Source: an uncultured Prevotella sp. (lineage in GTDB: Bacteria; Bacteroidota; Bacteroidia; Bacteroidales; Bacteroidaceae). Taken from it: a DNA stretch of 5,209 nt. The first letter of the stretch is position 1. Every line of letters begins with the position of its first letter. The position numbers and the translations under genes are program-made. Positions 1 to 5,209 of the stretch are shown here, one piece after another. Location: positions 1 to 5,209 of the forward strand of contig CALCUV010000320.1 in NCBI GenBank assembly GCA_937906765.1, in the 5' to 3' direction. Under the pieces are notes generated by a model. It saw only the letters and a list, made by a program, of their open reading frames with translations, searched no databases and had not been told where the DNA came from.

Positions 1-676
1 AATGCGCTACAGAGGTGGCGGTCACAAACGTAAATTCCGTTTTATCGATTTCAAGCGTAACAGAGACGGTATTCCAGCTACAGTAAAGACAATCGAGTAT
101 GATCCTAACCGTTCAGCTCGTATCGCTCTTCTCTACTACGTAGATGGTGAAAAGCGTTATATTATTGCTCCCAATGGTTTGAAAGTTGGCGACAGGTTGA
201 TGTCAGGCGCTGAAGCTGCACCCGAAGTAGGTAACGCACTTCCCCTCCAGAACATCCCTGTTGGTACAGTGATTCACAACATCGAGCTTCGTCCCGGTCA
301 GGGCGCGCTCCTCGTTCGTTCAGCAGGTAACTTCGCTCAGCTCACTTCTCGTGAAGGTAAGTATTGCGTAATCAAGCTTCCTTCTGGTGAAACTCGTCAA
401 ATCCTCAGTGCTTGTAAGGCAACTGTAGGTAGCGTAGGTAACTCTGACCACGCTCTTGAATCTTCAGGTAAGGCAGGTCGCTCACGTTGGTTGGGTCGTC
501 GTCCTCACAACCGTGGTGTTGTTATGAACCCTGTAGATCACCCCATGGGTGGTGGTGAAGGTCGTCAGTCAGGTGGTCACCCACGTTCACGTACAGGCTT
601 GTATGCTAAGGGTCTCAAGACACGTGCACCTAAGAAGCAGTCAAGCAAGTATATTATCGAAAGACGTAAAAAGTAA
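1..676 (+). CDS. rplB: 50S ribosomal protein L2 (uL2), 5'-truncated by window edge
   Basis: This is the C-terminal 224 residues of ribosomal protein L2, a 23S rRNA-binding protein of the large subunit needed for subunit association and close to the peptidyl transferase centre. The reading frame begins at base 2. The Met there lies inside the conserved run before RGGGHKRK and is not the true start; family length is about 274 residues, so roughly 50 N-terminal residues lie upstream. Visible L2 landmarks are [18 protein letters not shown] (fragment residues 97-114), [18 protein letters not shown] (146-163) and the signature [13 protein letters not shown] (175-187). The His in DHP (fragment 180) aligns with E. 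coli His229, which has been implicated in peptidyl transfer. The second His of the E. coli DHPH motif is Met here, a substitution I recall as usual in Bacteroidales. The C-terminus is a basic tail ending in RRKK. The gene is followed by a 24-bp gap and rpsS. Confidence 0.98.
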   Translation, partial: MRYRGGGHKRKFRFIDFKRNRDGIPATVKTIEYDPNRSARIALLYYVDGEKRYIIAPNGLKVGDRLMSGAEAAPEVGNALPLQNIPVGTVIHNIELRPGQGALLVRSAGNFAQLTSREGKYCVIKLPSGETRQILSACKATVGSVGNSDHALESSGKAGRSRWLGRRPHNRGVVMNPVDHPMGGGEGRQSGGHPRSRTGLYAKGLKTRAPKKQSSKYIIERRKK

Positions 677-700
677 TTTCACTAACACGAGAATAAGATT

Positions 701-970
701 ATGAGTCGTTCACTTAAGAAAGGTCCCTATATCGCTGTCTCTCTCGAAAAGAAGATTCTTGCAATGAACGAAAGCGGCAAGAAGACAGTTGTTAAGACTT
801 GGGCCAGAGCTTCAATGATATCTCCTGACTTCGTAGGACATACAGTTGCAGTTCACAACGGAAATAAGTTTATTCCTGTTTATGTTACTGAAAACATGGT
901 AGGTCACAAGCTCGGCGAATTTGCGCCCACACGTAAGTTTGGTGGCCACGGTGGTAACAAGAAGAAGTAA
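701..970 (+). CDS. rpsS: 30S ribosomal protein S19 (uS19)
   Basis: S19 sits in the head of the small subunit, where with S13 it contacts 16S rRNA and the tRNA/intersubunit bridge region. The 89-residue product has the normal family length. It opens with the typical [11 protein letters not shown], and the S19 signature region lies around residues 53-77, including [17 protein letters not shown] (67-83), followed by a short basic GGNKKK tail. The ATG at 701 is chosen because it gives the conserved N-terminus; A is at -3 and no SD is present in the 24-bp gap after rplB. The protein is complete with nothing missing. It is flanked by rplB and rplV, as in the standard S10 operon. Confidence 0.98.
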   Translation: MSRSLKKGPYIAVSLEKKILAMNESGKKTVVKTWARASMISPDFVGHTVAVHNGNKFIPVYVTENMVGHKLGEFAPTRKFGGHGGNKKK

Positions 971-1009
971 ACAGGCACATTCAAACCAGATTTTAAAGAA
1001 ATAAAATAA

Positions 1010-1405
1010 ATGGGAGCAAGAAAAAGACTCGCTGCTGAAGCTAGAAAGGCAGCGCTCAAGACCCAATATTTTGCAAAGTTGCAAAATTGCCCCTCTTCAC
1101 CCCGCAAGATGCGTTATGTCGTTGACATGATCCGCGGTATGGAGGTAAATCGCGCACTCGGCACGCTCCGCTTCTCAAAGAAGGCTGCTTCTGCAGATGT
1201 GGAAAAGTTGTTGCGCTCAGCAATCGCTAACTGGGAACAGAAGAACGATCGCAAGGCAGAAGAAGGCGAATTGTTCGTAACACAAATTTTTGTTGATGGT
1301 GGTGCTACTCTCAAGCGTATGCGTCCTGCACCCCAGGGTAGAGGTTACAGAATTCGTAAACGTTCAAACCACGTTACAATCCACGTGGGTACTAAAAATG
1401 ATTAA
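1010..1405 (+). CDS. rplV: 50S ribosomal protein L22 (uL22), N-terminally extended form
   Basis: L22 binds several 23S rRNA domains, and its long beta-hairpin lines the polypeptide exit tunnel near the macrolide site. The product has 131 residues against about 110 in E. coli. The surplus is mostly an N-terminal basic extension (residues 1-20, [20 protein letters not shown]), which I recall from Bacteroidota L22. The core begins near [15 protein letters not shown] (29-43). The tunnel hairpin lies around 85-110 and the family signature [17 protein letters not shown] covers 103-119. The ATG at 1010 follows an A-rich leader (AAAGAAATAAAATAA) without an SD. The first three Arg codons (residues 4, 6, 12) are all AGA. 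An intragenic inverted repeat covers codons for residues 20-26 (separate entry). The stop is 3 bp before the rpsC start. Confidence 0.98.
   Translation: MGARKRLAAEARKAALKTQYFAKLQNCPSSPRKMRYVVDMIRGMEVNRALGTLRFSKKAASADVEKLLRSAIANWEQKNDRKAEEGELFVTQIFVDGGATLKRMRPAPQGRGYRIRKRSNHVTIHVGTKND
1068..1087 (+). repeat. Perfect 9-bp inverted repeat inside rplV
   Basis: The arms ATTTTGCAA (1068-1076) and TTGCAAAAT (1079-1087) are exact reverse complements separated by AG. As RNA, a realistic fold is an 8-bp stem with an AAGU loop, starting about 60 nt into the rplV coding region. Because TTGCAA is itself palindromic, the element also reads as a direct repeat TTGCAAA/G/TTGCAAA. It encodes part of the conserved YFAKLQN stretch, so it may be incidental. 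Confidence 0.6.
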
Positions 1406-1408
1406 TCT

Positions 1409-2131
1409 ATGGGACAGAAAGTAAATCCGATTTCAAACCGACTTGGTATTATTCGTGGTTGGGATTCTAACTGGTTCGGTGGTTCTAACTTCGGTGACAA
1501 TATCCTCGAAGATAGCAAAATCCGCAAGTATCTCGACGTGCGTCTCGCTAAGGCAAGCGTTTCACGCATCGTTATCGAACGCACTCCCAAACTGATTACA
1601 ATTACTGTTTGCACAGCACGTCCCGGTGTTATCATCGGTAAGGCTGGTCAGGACATCGACAAGCTTAAGGAAGAACTTAAGAAGATCACTGACAAGGAAG
1701 TGCAGATCAATGTCTTCGAAATTAAGAAGCCTGACCTCGATGCAACTATCGTAGGTAAGAGCATCGCTCGCCAAGTAGAAGGCAAGATCGCTTATCGTCG
1801 TGCTATCAAGATGGCTATCCAGAACGCAATGCGTATGGGTGCTGAAGGTATCAAGGTGCAGATTTCTGGCCGTCTTAACGGCGCTGAAATTGCTCGTAGC
1901 GAAATGTTCAAGGAAGGTCGTACTCCTCTCCACACATTCCGTGCAGATATTGACTACTGCCACACTGAAGCTCTCACAAAGGTAGGTCTCCTTGGTATCA
2001 AGGTATGGATTTGCCGTGGCGAAGTTTACGGAAAGCGTGACCTCGCTCCTAACTTCACTCCTGAAAAGGAAACTGGACGCAAGGGCGATAACAACCGCAA
2101 GTTCCGTAACAAGAAAAACAATAACCGTTAA
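1409..2131 (+). CDS. rpsC: 30S ribosomal protein S3 (uS3)
   Basis: S3 is a small-subunit head protein at the mRNA entry channel; in E. coli S3 and S4 provide the ribosome's mRNA helicase activity. The product is 240 residues, slightly longer than the E. coli protein. The N-terminal [14 protein letters not shown] is canonical. A KH-type RNA-binding domain follows, with its GXXG loop as GKAG at 77-80 inside [20 protein letters not shown]. The C-terminal domain carries [20 protein letters not shown] (130-149) and the family signature [19 protein letters not shown] (153-171). Arg130, Arg131 and Lys134 align with the E. coli basic residues tied to helicase activity. The tail from about 219 is low complexity, rich in Lys, Arg and Asn, and probably disordered. 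The start is 3 bp after the rplV stop with no SD, suggesting coupled translation. Confidence 0.98.
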   Translation: MGQKVNPISNRLGIIRGWDSNWFGGSNFGDNILEDSKIRKYLDVRLAKASVSRIVIERTPKLITITVCTARPGVIIGKAGQDIDKLKEELKKITDKEVQINVFEIKKPDLDATIVGKSIARQVEGKIAYRRAIKMAIQNAMRMGAEGIKVQISGRLNGAEIARSEMFKEGRTPLHTFRADIDYCHTEALTKVGLLGIKVWICRGEVYGKRDLAPNFTPEKETGRKGDNNRKFRNKKNNNR

Positions 2132-2145
2132 TCAGTTAGAGTATT

Positions 2146-2571
2146 ATGTTACAACCTAAAAGAACAAAATACAGAAGACCGCATAAGGGCCGTAGCAAGG
2201 GTAATGCACAGCGTGGTAATCAGCTTGCATTCGGTAGCTTCGGTATCAAGAGCCTCGATACACACTGGCTCACTGGTCGCCAGATTGAAGCTGCGCGTAT
2301 CGCAATGACACGCTACATGCAGCGTGAAGGACAGTCTTGGATTCGCATCTTCCCTGACAAACCCATCACTAAGAAGCCTGCTGACGTCCGCATGGGTAAG
2401 GGTAAGGGTGACCCCGTAGGTTACGTATTCCCCATCACTCCTGGTCGCATCATTTTCGAAATTGATGGTGTACCCTTTGAAGTAGCTAAGGAAGCGCTCC
2501 GCCTCGCTGCGCAGAAGCTCCCCGTTACTACAAAGTTCATTGTTAGACATGACTACGATAAAAACGCATAA
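2146..2571 (+). CDS. rplP: 50S ribosomal protein L16 (uL16)
   Basis: L16 joins late in large-subunit assembly and helps position A- and P-site tRNA near the peptidyl transferase centre. The product is 141 residues (136 in E. coli). Diagnostic segments are [16 protein letters not shown] at the N-terminus, [11 protein letters not shown] (28-38), [20 protein letters not shown] (43-62), [20 protein letters not shown] (65-84) and the GKGKG that follows it. Arg82 in VRMGKGKG aligns with E. coli Arg81, the residue hydroxylated by the oxygenase RoxA/YcfD there; whether this organism has such an enzyme cannot be seen. The start is rich in A and less-used codons (TTA for Leu2; AGA for Arg6, 10 and 11). 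The 14-bp gap from rpsC has no clear SD. The stop is followed after 2 bp by rpmC. Confidence 0.98.
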   Translation: MLQPKRTKYRRPHKGRSKGNAQRGNQLAFGSFGIKSLDTHWLTGRQIEAARIAMTRYMQREGQSWIRIFPDKPITKKPADVRMGKGKGDPVGYVFPITPGRIIFEIDGVPFEVAKEALRLAAQKLPVTTKFIVRHDYDKNA

Positions 2572-2573
2572 TT

Positions 2574-2765
2574 ATGAAGATCGCAGAAATCCGTCAAATC
2601 CCAGCTAACGAGTTGGCAGAACGCCTCCAGACTGAGGTAGCTAACTACAACCAGTTGGTGCTTAACCACAGCATCACTCCTCTGGAAAATCCTGCACAGA
2701 TCAAAGCGGCACGTCGTACGATTGCTAAGATGAAGACTGTGTTGAACGAACTTAACAACAAATAA
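2574..2765 (+). CDS. rpmC: 50S ribosomal protein L29 (uL29)
   Basis: L29 is a small helical protein on the solvent side of the large subunit beside the exit tunnel opening, next to L23 and part of the docking area for nascent-chain factors. The 63-residue product matches the family length. It begins [18 protein letters not shown], the usual L29 start (E. coli begins MKAKELREKSVEEL). Its second half contains [20 protein letters not shown] (38-57), the conserved helix carrying the Arg-x-x-I-A-x-x-x-T/K pattern. Two long helices are expected. The ATG lies 2 bp after the rplP stop in the junction TAATTATG with no SD, so ribosomes finishing L16 probably supply it by reinitiation. rpsQ follows after 11 bp. 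Confidence 0.97.
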   Translation: MKIAEIRQIPANELAERLQTEVANYNQLVLNHSITPLENPAQIKAARRTIAKMKTVLNELNNK

Positions 2766-2776
2766 TCATCATCCAG

Positions 2777-3031
2777 ATGGAAAGAAATTTAAGAAAAACA
2801 AGACAGGGTGTTGTTGTAAGCGACAAGATGGACAAGACCATCGTTGTAGCTGCTAAGTTCAAGGAAAAGCACCCCATTTATGGTAAATTCATCTCTAAGA
2901 CGAAGAAGTACCATGCTCATGACGAAAAGAACGACTGCCACATCGGCGATACAGTTCTCATCATGGAAACTCGTCCCTTGAGCAAGACTAAGCGTTGGAG
3001 AGTTGTTGAAATTGTAGAAAGAGCTAAGTAA
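2777..3031 (+). CDS. rpsQ: 30S ribosomal protein S17 (uS17)
   Basis: S17 is a primary 16S rRNA-binding protein of the small-subunit body with an OB-like beta-barrel. The product has 84 residues, equal to E. coli. Conserved features are [19 protein letters not shown] (6-24), the [19 protein letters not shown] segment (32-50) and the family signature [13 protein letters not shown] (57-69). It ends [12 protein letters not shown]. Arg3, Arg6 and Arg9 all use AGA and Leu5 uses TTA, unlike the CGT/CGC and CTC/CTT common inside neighbouring genes; this keeps the start A-rich. The 11-bp leader TCATCATCCAG has no SD. Only 2 bp separate it from rplN. In E. coli an operon boundary falls here, so the S10 and spc gene sets appear fused in this organism. 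Confidence 0.98.
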   Translation: MERNLRKTRQGVVVSDKMDKTIVVAAKFKEKHPIYGKFISKTKKYHAHDEKNDCHIGDTVLIMETRPLSKTKRWRVVEIVERAK

Positions 3032-3033
3032 TT

Positions 3034-3399
3034 ATGATACAAGCAGAATCTAGATTGACAGTAGCTGATAACAGCGGTGCACGCGAAGCACTTTGTATCC
3101 GTGTGCTTGGTGGTACTCGCCGCCGCTACGCTTCTGTAGGTGACGTAATCGTAGTATCTGTAAAGAGCGTGATTCCGTCAAGTGATATTAAGAAGGGTGC
3201 CGTATCGAAGGCTTTGATCGTACGTACTAAGAAGGAAATCCGTCGTGCTGATGGTTCTTACATCCGCTTTGATGACAACGCATGTGTTCTTTTGAACAAT
3301 GCAGGCGAGTTGAGAGGTAGTCGTATTTTCGGTCCGGTTGCACGTGAACTTCGTGCTGCTAATATGAAGGTCGTTTCTTTGGCACCTGAGGTACTTTAA
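3034..3399 (+). CDS. rplN: 50S ribosomal protein L14 (uL14)
   Basis: L14 is a small beta-barrel protein at the large-subunit interface. It forms an intersubunit bridge with 16S rRNA and is the binding partner of the silencing factor RsfS in bacteria. The product has 121 residues, close to the family's usual 122-123. It opens [19 protein letters not shown], the standard L14 start. The family signature falls around 60-86, including [20 protein letters not shown] (60-79). The C-terminal [13 protein letters not shown] (95-107) is also typical. The ATG is 2 bp after the rpsQ stop in a TAATTATG junction without an SD, suggesting translational coupling to S17. A 22-bp gap with no recognisable element leads to rplX. 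Confidence 0.98.
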   Translation: MIQAESRLTVADNSGAREALCIRVLGGTRRRYASVGDVIVVSVKSVIPSSDIKKGAVSKALIVRTKKEIRRADGSYIRFDDNACVLLNNAGELRGSRIFGPVARELRAANMKVVSLAPEVL

Positions 3400-3421
3400 T
3401 CCCCGTTTAATCGAAATAGTA

Positions 3422-3739
3422 ATGAAATTACATATTAAGAAAGGCGACACAGTAAAGGTTCTCGCTGGTGAAGATAAAGGTAAGACAGGCGTTGTTACCA
3501 AGGTCTTCGTAGAAAAGAAGCGTGCAATCGTAGAAGGTGTCAACATGGTTTCAAAGAGCCAGAAGCCTAACGCTAAGAACCCTCAGGGAGGCATCGTGAA
3601 GATGGAAGCTCCCATCCACATTTCTAACCTCAATGTGGTAGACCCCAAGACTGGCGAAGCAACTCGTATCGGTCGTAAGTTGAACGAAAATGGCAAGCTT
3701 GTTCGCTACGCTAAAAAATCAGGAGAGGAGATCAAGTAA
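3422..3739 (+). CDS. rplX: 50S ribosomal protein L24 (uL24)
   Basis: L24 is an assembly-initiator protein that binds the 5' region of 23S rRNA and sits near the tunnel exit. The product has 105 residues (104 in E. coli). A KOW motif lies near residues 5-32 ([19 protein letters not shown] and following). Next come [20 protein letters not shown] (37-56), [15 protein letters not shown] (56-70) and a basic C-terminus [22 protein letters not shown]. The last codons GGA GAG GAG carry the SD of the next gene. These two Glu codons are the only GAG in rplX, where the other six Glu are GAA. The stop overlaps the rplE start by one base (TAATG). I see no SD before rplX itself. Confidence 0.98.
   Translation: MKLHIKKGDTVKVLAGEDKGKTGVVTKVFVEKKRAIVEGVNMVSKSQKPNAKNPQGGIVKMEAPIHISNLNVVDPKTGEATRIGRKLNENGKLVRYAKKSGEEIK
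3721..3730 (+). promoter_or_regulatory. Shine-Dalgarno sequence of rplE, embedded in rplX 3' end
   Basis: AGGAGAGGAG holds two overlapping AGGAG cores. The second (3726-3730) ends 8 nt before the rplE ATG at 3739, which is good SD spacing. It lies in coding sequence for Ser-Gly-Glu-Glu of L24. This is one of only two clear SD sequences among the twelve gene starts visible here, and it fixes the L5 start. Confidence 0.8.
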
Positions 3740-4296
3740 TGAGTAACACAGCACAACTTAAGAAAGTTTACGCAGAGCAGATCGCTCCTGCTTTGATGAA
3801 GCAGTTCAACTACTCTTCTAAGATGCAGATTCCTGTGTTGAAGAAGATCGTTATCAACCAAGGTCTTGGTGTAGCAGTAGCTGACAAGAAGATCATTGAC
3901 GTTGCAATCAACGAACTCACTGCTATCACTGGTCAGAAGGCTGTAGCAACAGTTTCTAAGAAGGACGTATCAAACTTTAAGCTTCGTAAGAAGATGCCTA
4001 TCGGTGTAATGGTAACACTCCGCCGTGAACGCATGTACGAATTCCTCGAAAAGTTGGTTCGCGTGGCATTGCCCCGTATCCGCGACTTCAAGGGTATCGA
4101 AAGCAAGTTTGACGGTCGTGGTAACTACACGCTCGGTATTCAGGAACAGATCATCTTCCCCGAAATCAACATCGACTCTATCGATCGTTTGCTCGGTATG
4201 AACATCACTTTCGTGACATCTGCTCCCACTGACGAAGAAGGCTACGCTCTCCTTAAGGAATTTGGTCTTCCCTTTAAGAACGCTAAAAACAATTAA
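3739..4296 (+). CDS. rplE: 50S ribosomal protein L5 (uL5)
   Basis: L5 binds 5S rRNA and with L18 forms the 5S ribonucleoprotein of the central protuberance; it also contacts P-site tRNA and the small-subunit head. The product has 185 residues (179 in E. coli). Recognisable parts are [20 protein letters not shown] (31-50), the family signature around [19 protein letters not shown] (60-78), [18 protein letters not shown] (89-106), [10 protein letters not shown] (110-119) and [20 protein letters not shown] (124-143). The short C-terminal tail is NAKNN. The start overlaps the rplX stop by one base and has a strong SD, so it could combine coupling with direct initiation. In E. coli the S8 repressor site of the spc operon is at the L5 start; I could not recognise an equivalent RNA structure here. 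Confidence 0.98.
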   Translation: MSNTAQLKKVYAEQIAPALMKQFNYSSKMQIPVLKKIVINQGLGVAVADKKIIDVAINELTAITGQKAVATVSKKDVSNFKLRKKMPIGVMVTLRRERMYEFLEKLVRVALPRIRDFKGIESKFDGRGNYTLGIQEQIIFPEINIDSIDRLLGMNITFVTSAPTDEEGYALLKEFGLPFKNAKNN

Positions 4297-4304
4297 TACA
4301 ACAC

Positions 4305-4607
4305 ATGGCAAAAGAATCAATGAAGGCACGTGAAGTAAAGCGTGCTAAAATGGTAGCCAAGTACGCAGCTAAGCGTGCAGCGTTGAAGGAAATTGTTAAC
4401 AAGTCTGAGGATCCTGTAGAAGCTTACGAGGCTGCTCGTAAGCTCCAGGCAATCCCCAAGAATGCTAACCCCATTCGCCTTCACAACCGTTGTAAGCTCA
4501 CTGGCCGTCCCAAGGGTTATATCCGCCTCTTCGGTCTTTCACGTATTCAGTTCCGTGAAATGGCTTCTGAAGGCTTGATCCCCGGCGTTAAGAAGGCAAG
4601 CTGGTAA
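4305..4607 (+). CDS. rpsN: 30S ribosomal protein S14 (uS14), long zinc-independent form
   Basis: S14 is a small-subunit head protein near S3, S10 and S19. The 100-residue length matches the long S14 class (101 in E. coli). Only one Cys is present (Cys63 in [12 protein letters not shown], 60-71), so the CxxC...CxxC zinc ribbon of the short paralogue is absent; this is the zinc-independent type. The family signature runs from Arg62-Cys63 to GLSRIQFRE (77-85), and the C-terminus [13 protein letters not shown] is canonical. The start at 4305 gives [13 protein letters not shown], which matches the family better than the internal Met6. The 8-bp leader TACAACAC has no SD. The gene is followed by the longest gap in the window (78 bp). 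Confidence 0.98.
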   Translation: MAKESMKAREVKRAKMVAKYAAKRAALKEIVNKSEDPVEAYEAARKLQAIPKNANPIRLHNRCKLTGRPKGYIRLFGLSRIQFREMASEGLIPGVKKASW

Positions 4608-4641
4608 GCAATACCAACAGAGATAATTCTTTCTATTATTA

Positions 4642-4675
4642 TTTAATATTGTCGGGGCAGTCCCGATTAATTAAA
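4642..4675 (+). promoter_or_regulatory. Putative RNA hairpin in the rpsN-rpsH gap (rpsH leader)
   Basis: The 78-bp gap 4608-4685 is about 29% GC by hand count and contains one GC-rich inverted repeat. TCGGG (4652-4656) pairs with CCCGA (4662-4666) around GCAGT; a G4657-U4661 pair could shrink the loop to CAG, and G4651-U4667 could extend the stem. TTTAAT (4642-4647) can pair with ATTAAA (4670-4675), giving an outer AT stem across a small internal loop. The structure ends 10 nt before the rpsH ATG. No run of T follows directly, so it does not look like an intrinsic terminator. A role in rpsH translation, mRNA processing or transcript stability is inference. Confidence 0.5.
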
Positions 4676-4685
4676 CAATTTTATC

Positions 4686-5081
4686 ATGACAGATCCAATA
4701 GCAGACTATTTGACCCGTCTTCGCAACGCGATTCACGCTAAGCACCGCGTTGTAGAAGTGCCTGCGTCAAATGTGAAGAAGAACATCACAAAGATTCTCT
4801 TCGAAAAGGGCTACATCTTGAACTACAAGTTCATTGAAGAAGGTCCTCAGGGCACCATCAAGATCGCTCTCAAGTATCACCCCGAAAGCAAGGTGAACGC
4901 TATCAAGAGCCTCACACGTGTTTCTAAGCCCGGTATGCGTAAGTACACTGGTTACCGTGAAATGCCCCGTGTTATTAACGGACTTGGTATCGCAATCGTA
5001 TCAACGTCTAAAGGTTTAATGACTGACAAGGAAGCTTCAGAACTCAAGATTGGTGGCGAAGTTCTTTGCTATGTATATTAA
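4686..5081 (+). CDS. rpsH: 30S ribosomal protein S8 (uS8)
   Basis: S8 is a primary binder of the 16S rRNA central domain (helix 21) in the small-subunit body, and in E. coli it is the translational repressor of the spc operon. The 131-residue product has normal length. It opens MTDPIADYLTRLRNA. Further matches are EVPASNVKKNITKILFEKGY (24-43), RVSKPGMRKYTGYREMPRV (78-96) and the S8 signature GIAIVSTSKGLMTDKEAS (101-118), ending GGEVLCYVY. The Ser-Thr-Ser-Lys-Gly of the RNA-binding C-terminal domain is intact. The leader is unusual for this cluster: 78 bp, AT-rich, with a GC hairpin and no SD; the ATG is preceded by ATTTTATC. An autoregulatory role for that leader is possible but not shown by sequence. 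Confidence 0.98.
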   Translation: MTDPIADYLTRLRNAIHAKHRVVEVPASNVKKNITKILFEKGYILNYKFIEEGPQGTIKIALKYHPESKVNAIKSLTRVSKPGMRKYTGYREMPRVINGLGIAIVSTSKGLMTDKEASELKIGGEVLCYVY

Positions 5082-5084
5082 TTT

Positions 5085-5090
5085 AGGAGG
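5085..5090 (+). promoter_or_regulatory. Canonical Shine-Dalgarno sequence of rplF
   Basis: AGGAGG lies in the 15-bp rpsH-rplF gap and ends 6 nt before the ATG at 5097. It is a full six-base match to the CCUCCU anti-SD core. Most other gene starts in this window lack any such motif, so it stands out and fixes the rplF start. Confidence 0.85.
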
Positions 5091-5096
5091 AAAACA

Positions 5097-5209
5097 ATGT
5101 CAAGAATAGGTAAATTGCCGATTAACATCCCTGCAGGTGTTACTGTAACATACCAGGATAATGTAGTGTCTGTAAAAGGACCGAAGGGTGAGTTAAACCA
5201 ATCTATCGA
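5097..5209 (+). CDS. rplF: 50S ribosomal protein L6 (uL6), 3'-truncated by window edge
   Basis: L6 lies near the sarcin-ricin loop and the factor-binding region of the large subunit. Only 37 full codons are visible: [20 protein letters not shown] and then [17 protein letters not shown]. The MSRIGKxPI opening and the [10 protein letters not shown] turn are characteristic of the first of the two repeated L6 domains; family length is about 175-185 residues, so most of the gene lies beyond the window. The start is supported by a canonical AGGAGG six bases upstream. Arg3 uses AGA, as in several other gene starts here. Its place after rpsH matches the usual spc order, and rplR would be expected next. 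Confidence 0.96.
   Translation, partial: MSRIGKLPINIPAGVTVTYQDNVVSVKGPKGELNQSI

Noticed and set aside
2..4. ATG at base 2 as the true start of L2
   Set aside because: It precedes the internal RGGGHK motif, about 50 residues into the family. The gene is cut by the window edge.
812..1107. Two overlapping minus-strand open frames across rpsS-rplV, one with a hydrophobic stretch
   Set aside because: The hydrophobic look comes from reading Lys-rich codons (AAG, AAA) in reverse as CTT/TTT. No start signal or family match is visible.
1562..1963. 133-codon open frame on the minus strand inside rpsC
   Set aside because: It is fully antisense to a certain S3 gene. Its translation is Ser/Thr/Leu-rich with no recognisable domain, as expected when codon-biased genes are read backwards.
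1800..1985. Out-of-frame plus-strand reading frame inside rpsC
   Set aside because: It lies wholly within conserved S3 coding sequence, and I see no independent evidence of translation.
2149..2550. 133-codon open frame on the minus strand inside rplP
   Set aside because: It mirrors the L16 coding sequence, has no leader or family resemblance, and its length follows from the codon bias of the sense gene.
3715..3765. E. coli-like S8 repressor structure at the rplE start
   Set aside because: I looked for a stem resembling the 16S helix 21 core around the SD and start codon and found no convincing pairing by eye. A folding program would be needed to exclude it.
3970..4329. 119-codon minus-strand frame inside rplE (and a similar one at 3178-3546)
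   Set aside because: Both are antisense to well-supported ribosomal protein genes and show no motif.
4644..4651. TAATATTG as a Bacteroidota -7 promoter element (TAnnTTTG)
   Set aside because: It has one mismatch to the consensus, and there is no TTTG at a suitable upstream (-33) distance. AT-rich sequence produces such matches easily.
4652..4680. rpsN-rpsH hairpin as an intrinsic transcription terminator
   Set aside because: The stem is short, and what follows is TTAATTAAACAATTTT rather than a T run. It also lies inside an operon whose downstream genes must be expressed.

Overview
The window is an interior slice of the bacterial S10-spc ribosomal protein gene cluster, all on the + strand. 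It holds thirteen genes: rplB (5' end missing), rpsS, rplV, rpsC, rplP, rpmC, rpsQ, rplN, rplX, rplE, rpsN, rpsH and rplF (3' end missing). Order and orientation are the classic bacterial ones with no insertion, inversion or loss. No tRNA, rRNA, mobile element, CRISPR array or foreign gene is visible.

The proteins point to Bacteroidota, most likely Bacteroidales. Indicators are an L2 with DHPM in place of the DHPH of E. coli, an L22 with a roughly 20-residue N-terminal extension beginning MGARKR, a long zinc-free S14, and the near absence of Shine-Dalgarno (SD) sequences. A Prevotellaceae-like member is a guess from general codon style (many CTC, CCC, CGT and AAG codons, moderate GC) and is not demonstrated.

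Layout: positions 1-3031 carry the distal S10 operon genes (L2, S19, L22, S3, L16, L29, S17). Positions 3034-5209 carry the start of the spc set (L14, L24, L5, S14, S8, L6). Only 2 bp separate S17 from L14, so there is no operon boundary here as there is in E. coli, and the two sets probably share one transcript. Gaps run from a 1-bp overlap (rplX/rplE) to 39 bp, except for a 78-bp AT-rich gap before rpsH that contains a GC hairpin. All twelve visible starts are ATG and all twelve visible stops are TAA.

Together the products build both subunits: S19, S3 and S14 in the 30S head, S8 and S17 in the 30S body, L2, L14 and L16 around the 50S functional core, L22, L24 and L29 around the exit tunnel, L5 in the central protuberance, and L6 near the factor-binding region. 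The gene content is ordinary. The points worth a second look concern translation initiation: two strong SD sequences (before rplE and rplF) among otherwise SD-less genes, A-rich AGA-biased gene starts, stop-start junctions 2-3 bp apart, and the rpsN-rpsH hairpin. I see no undescribed biological system in this window.
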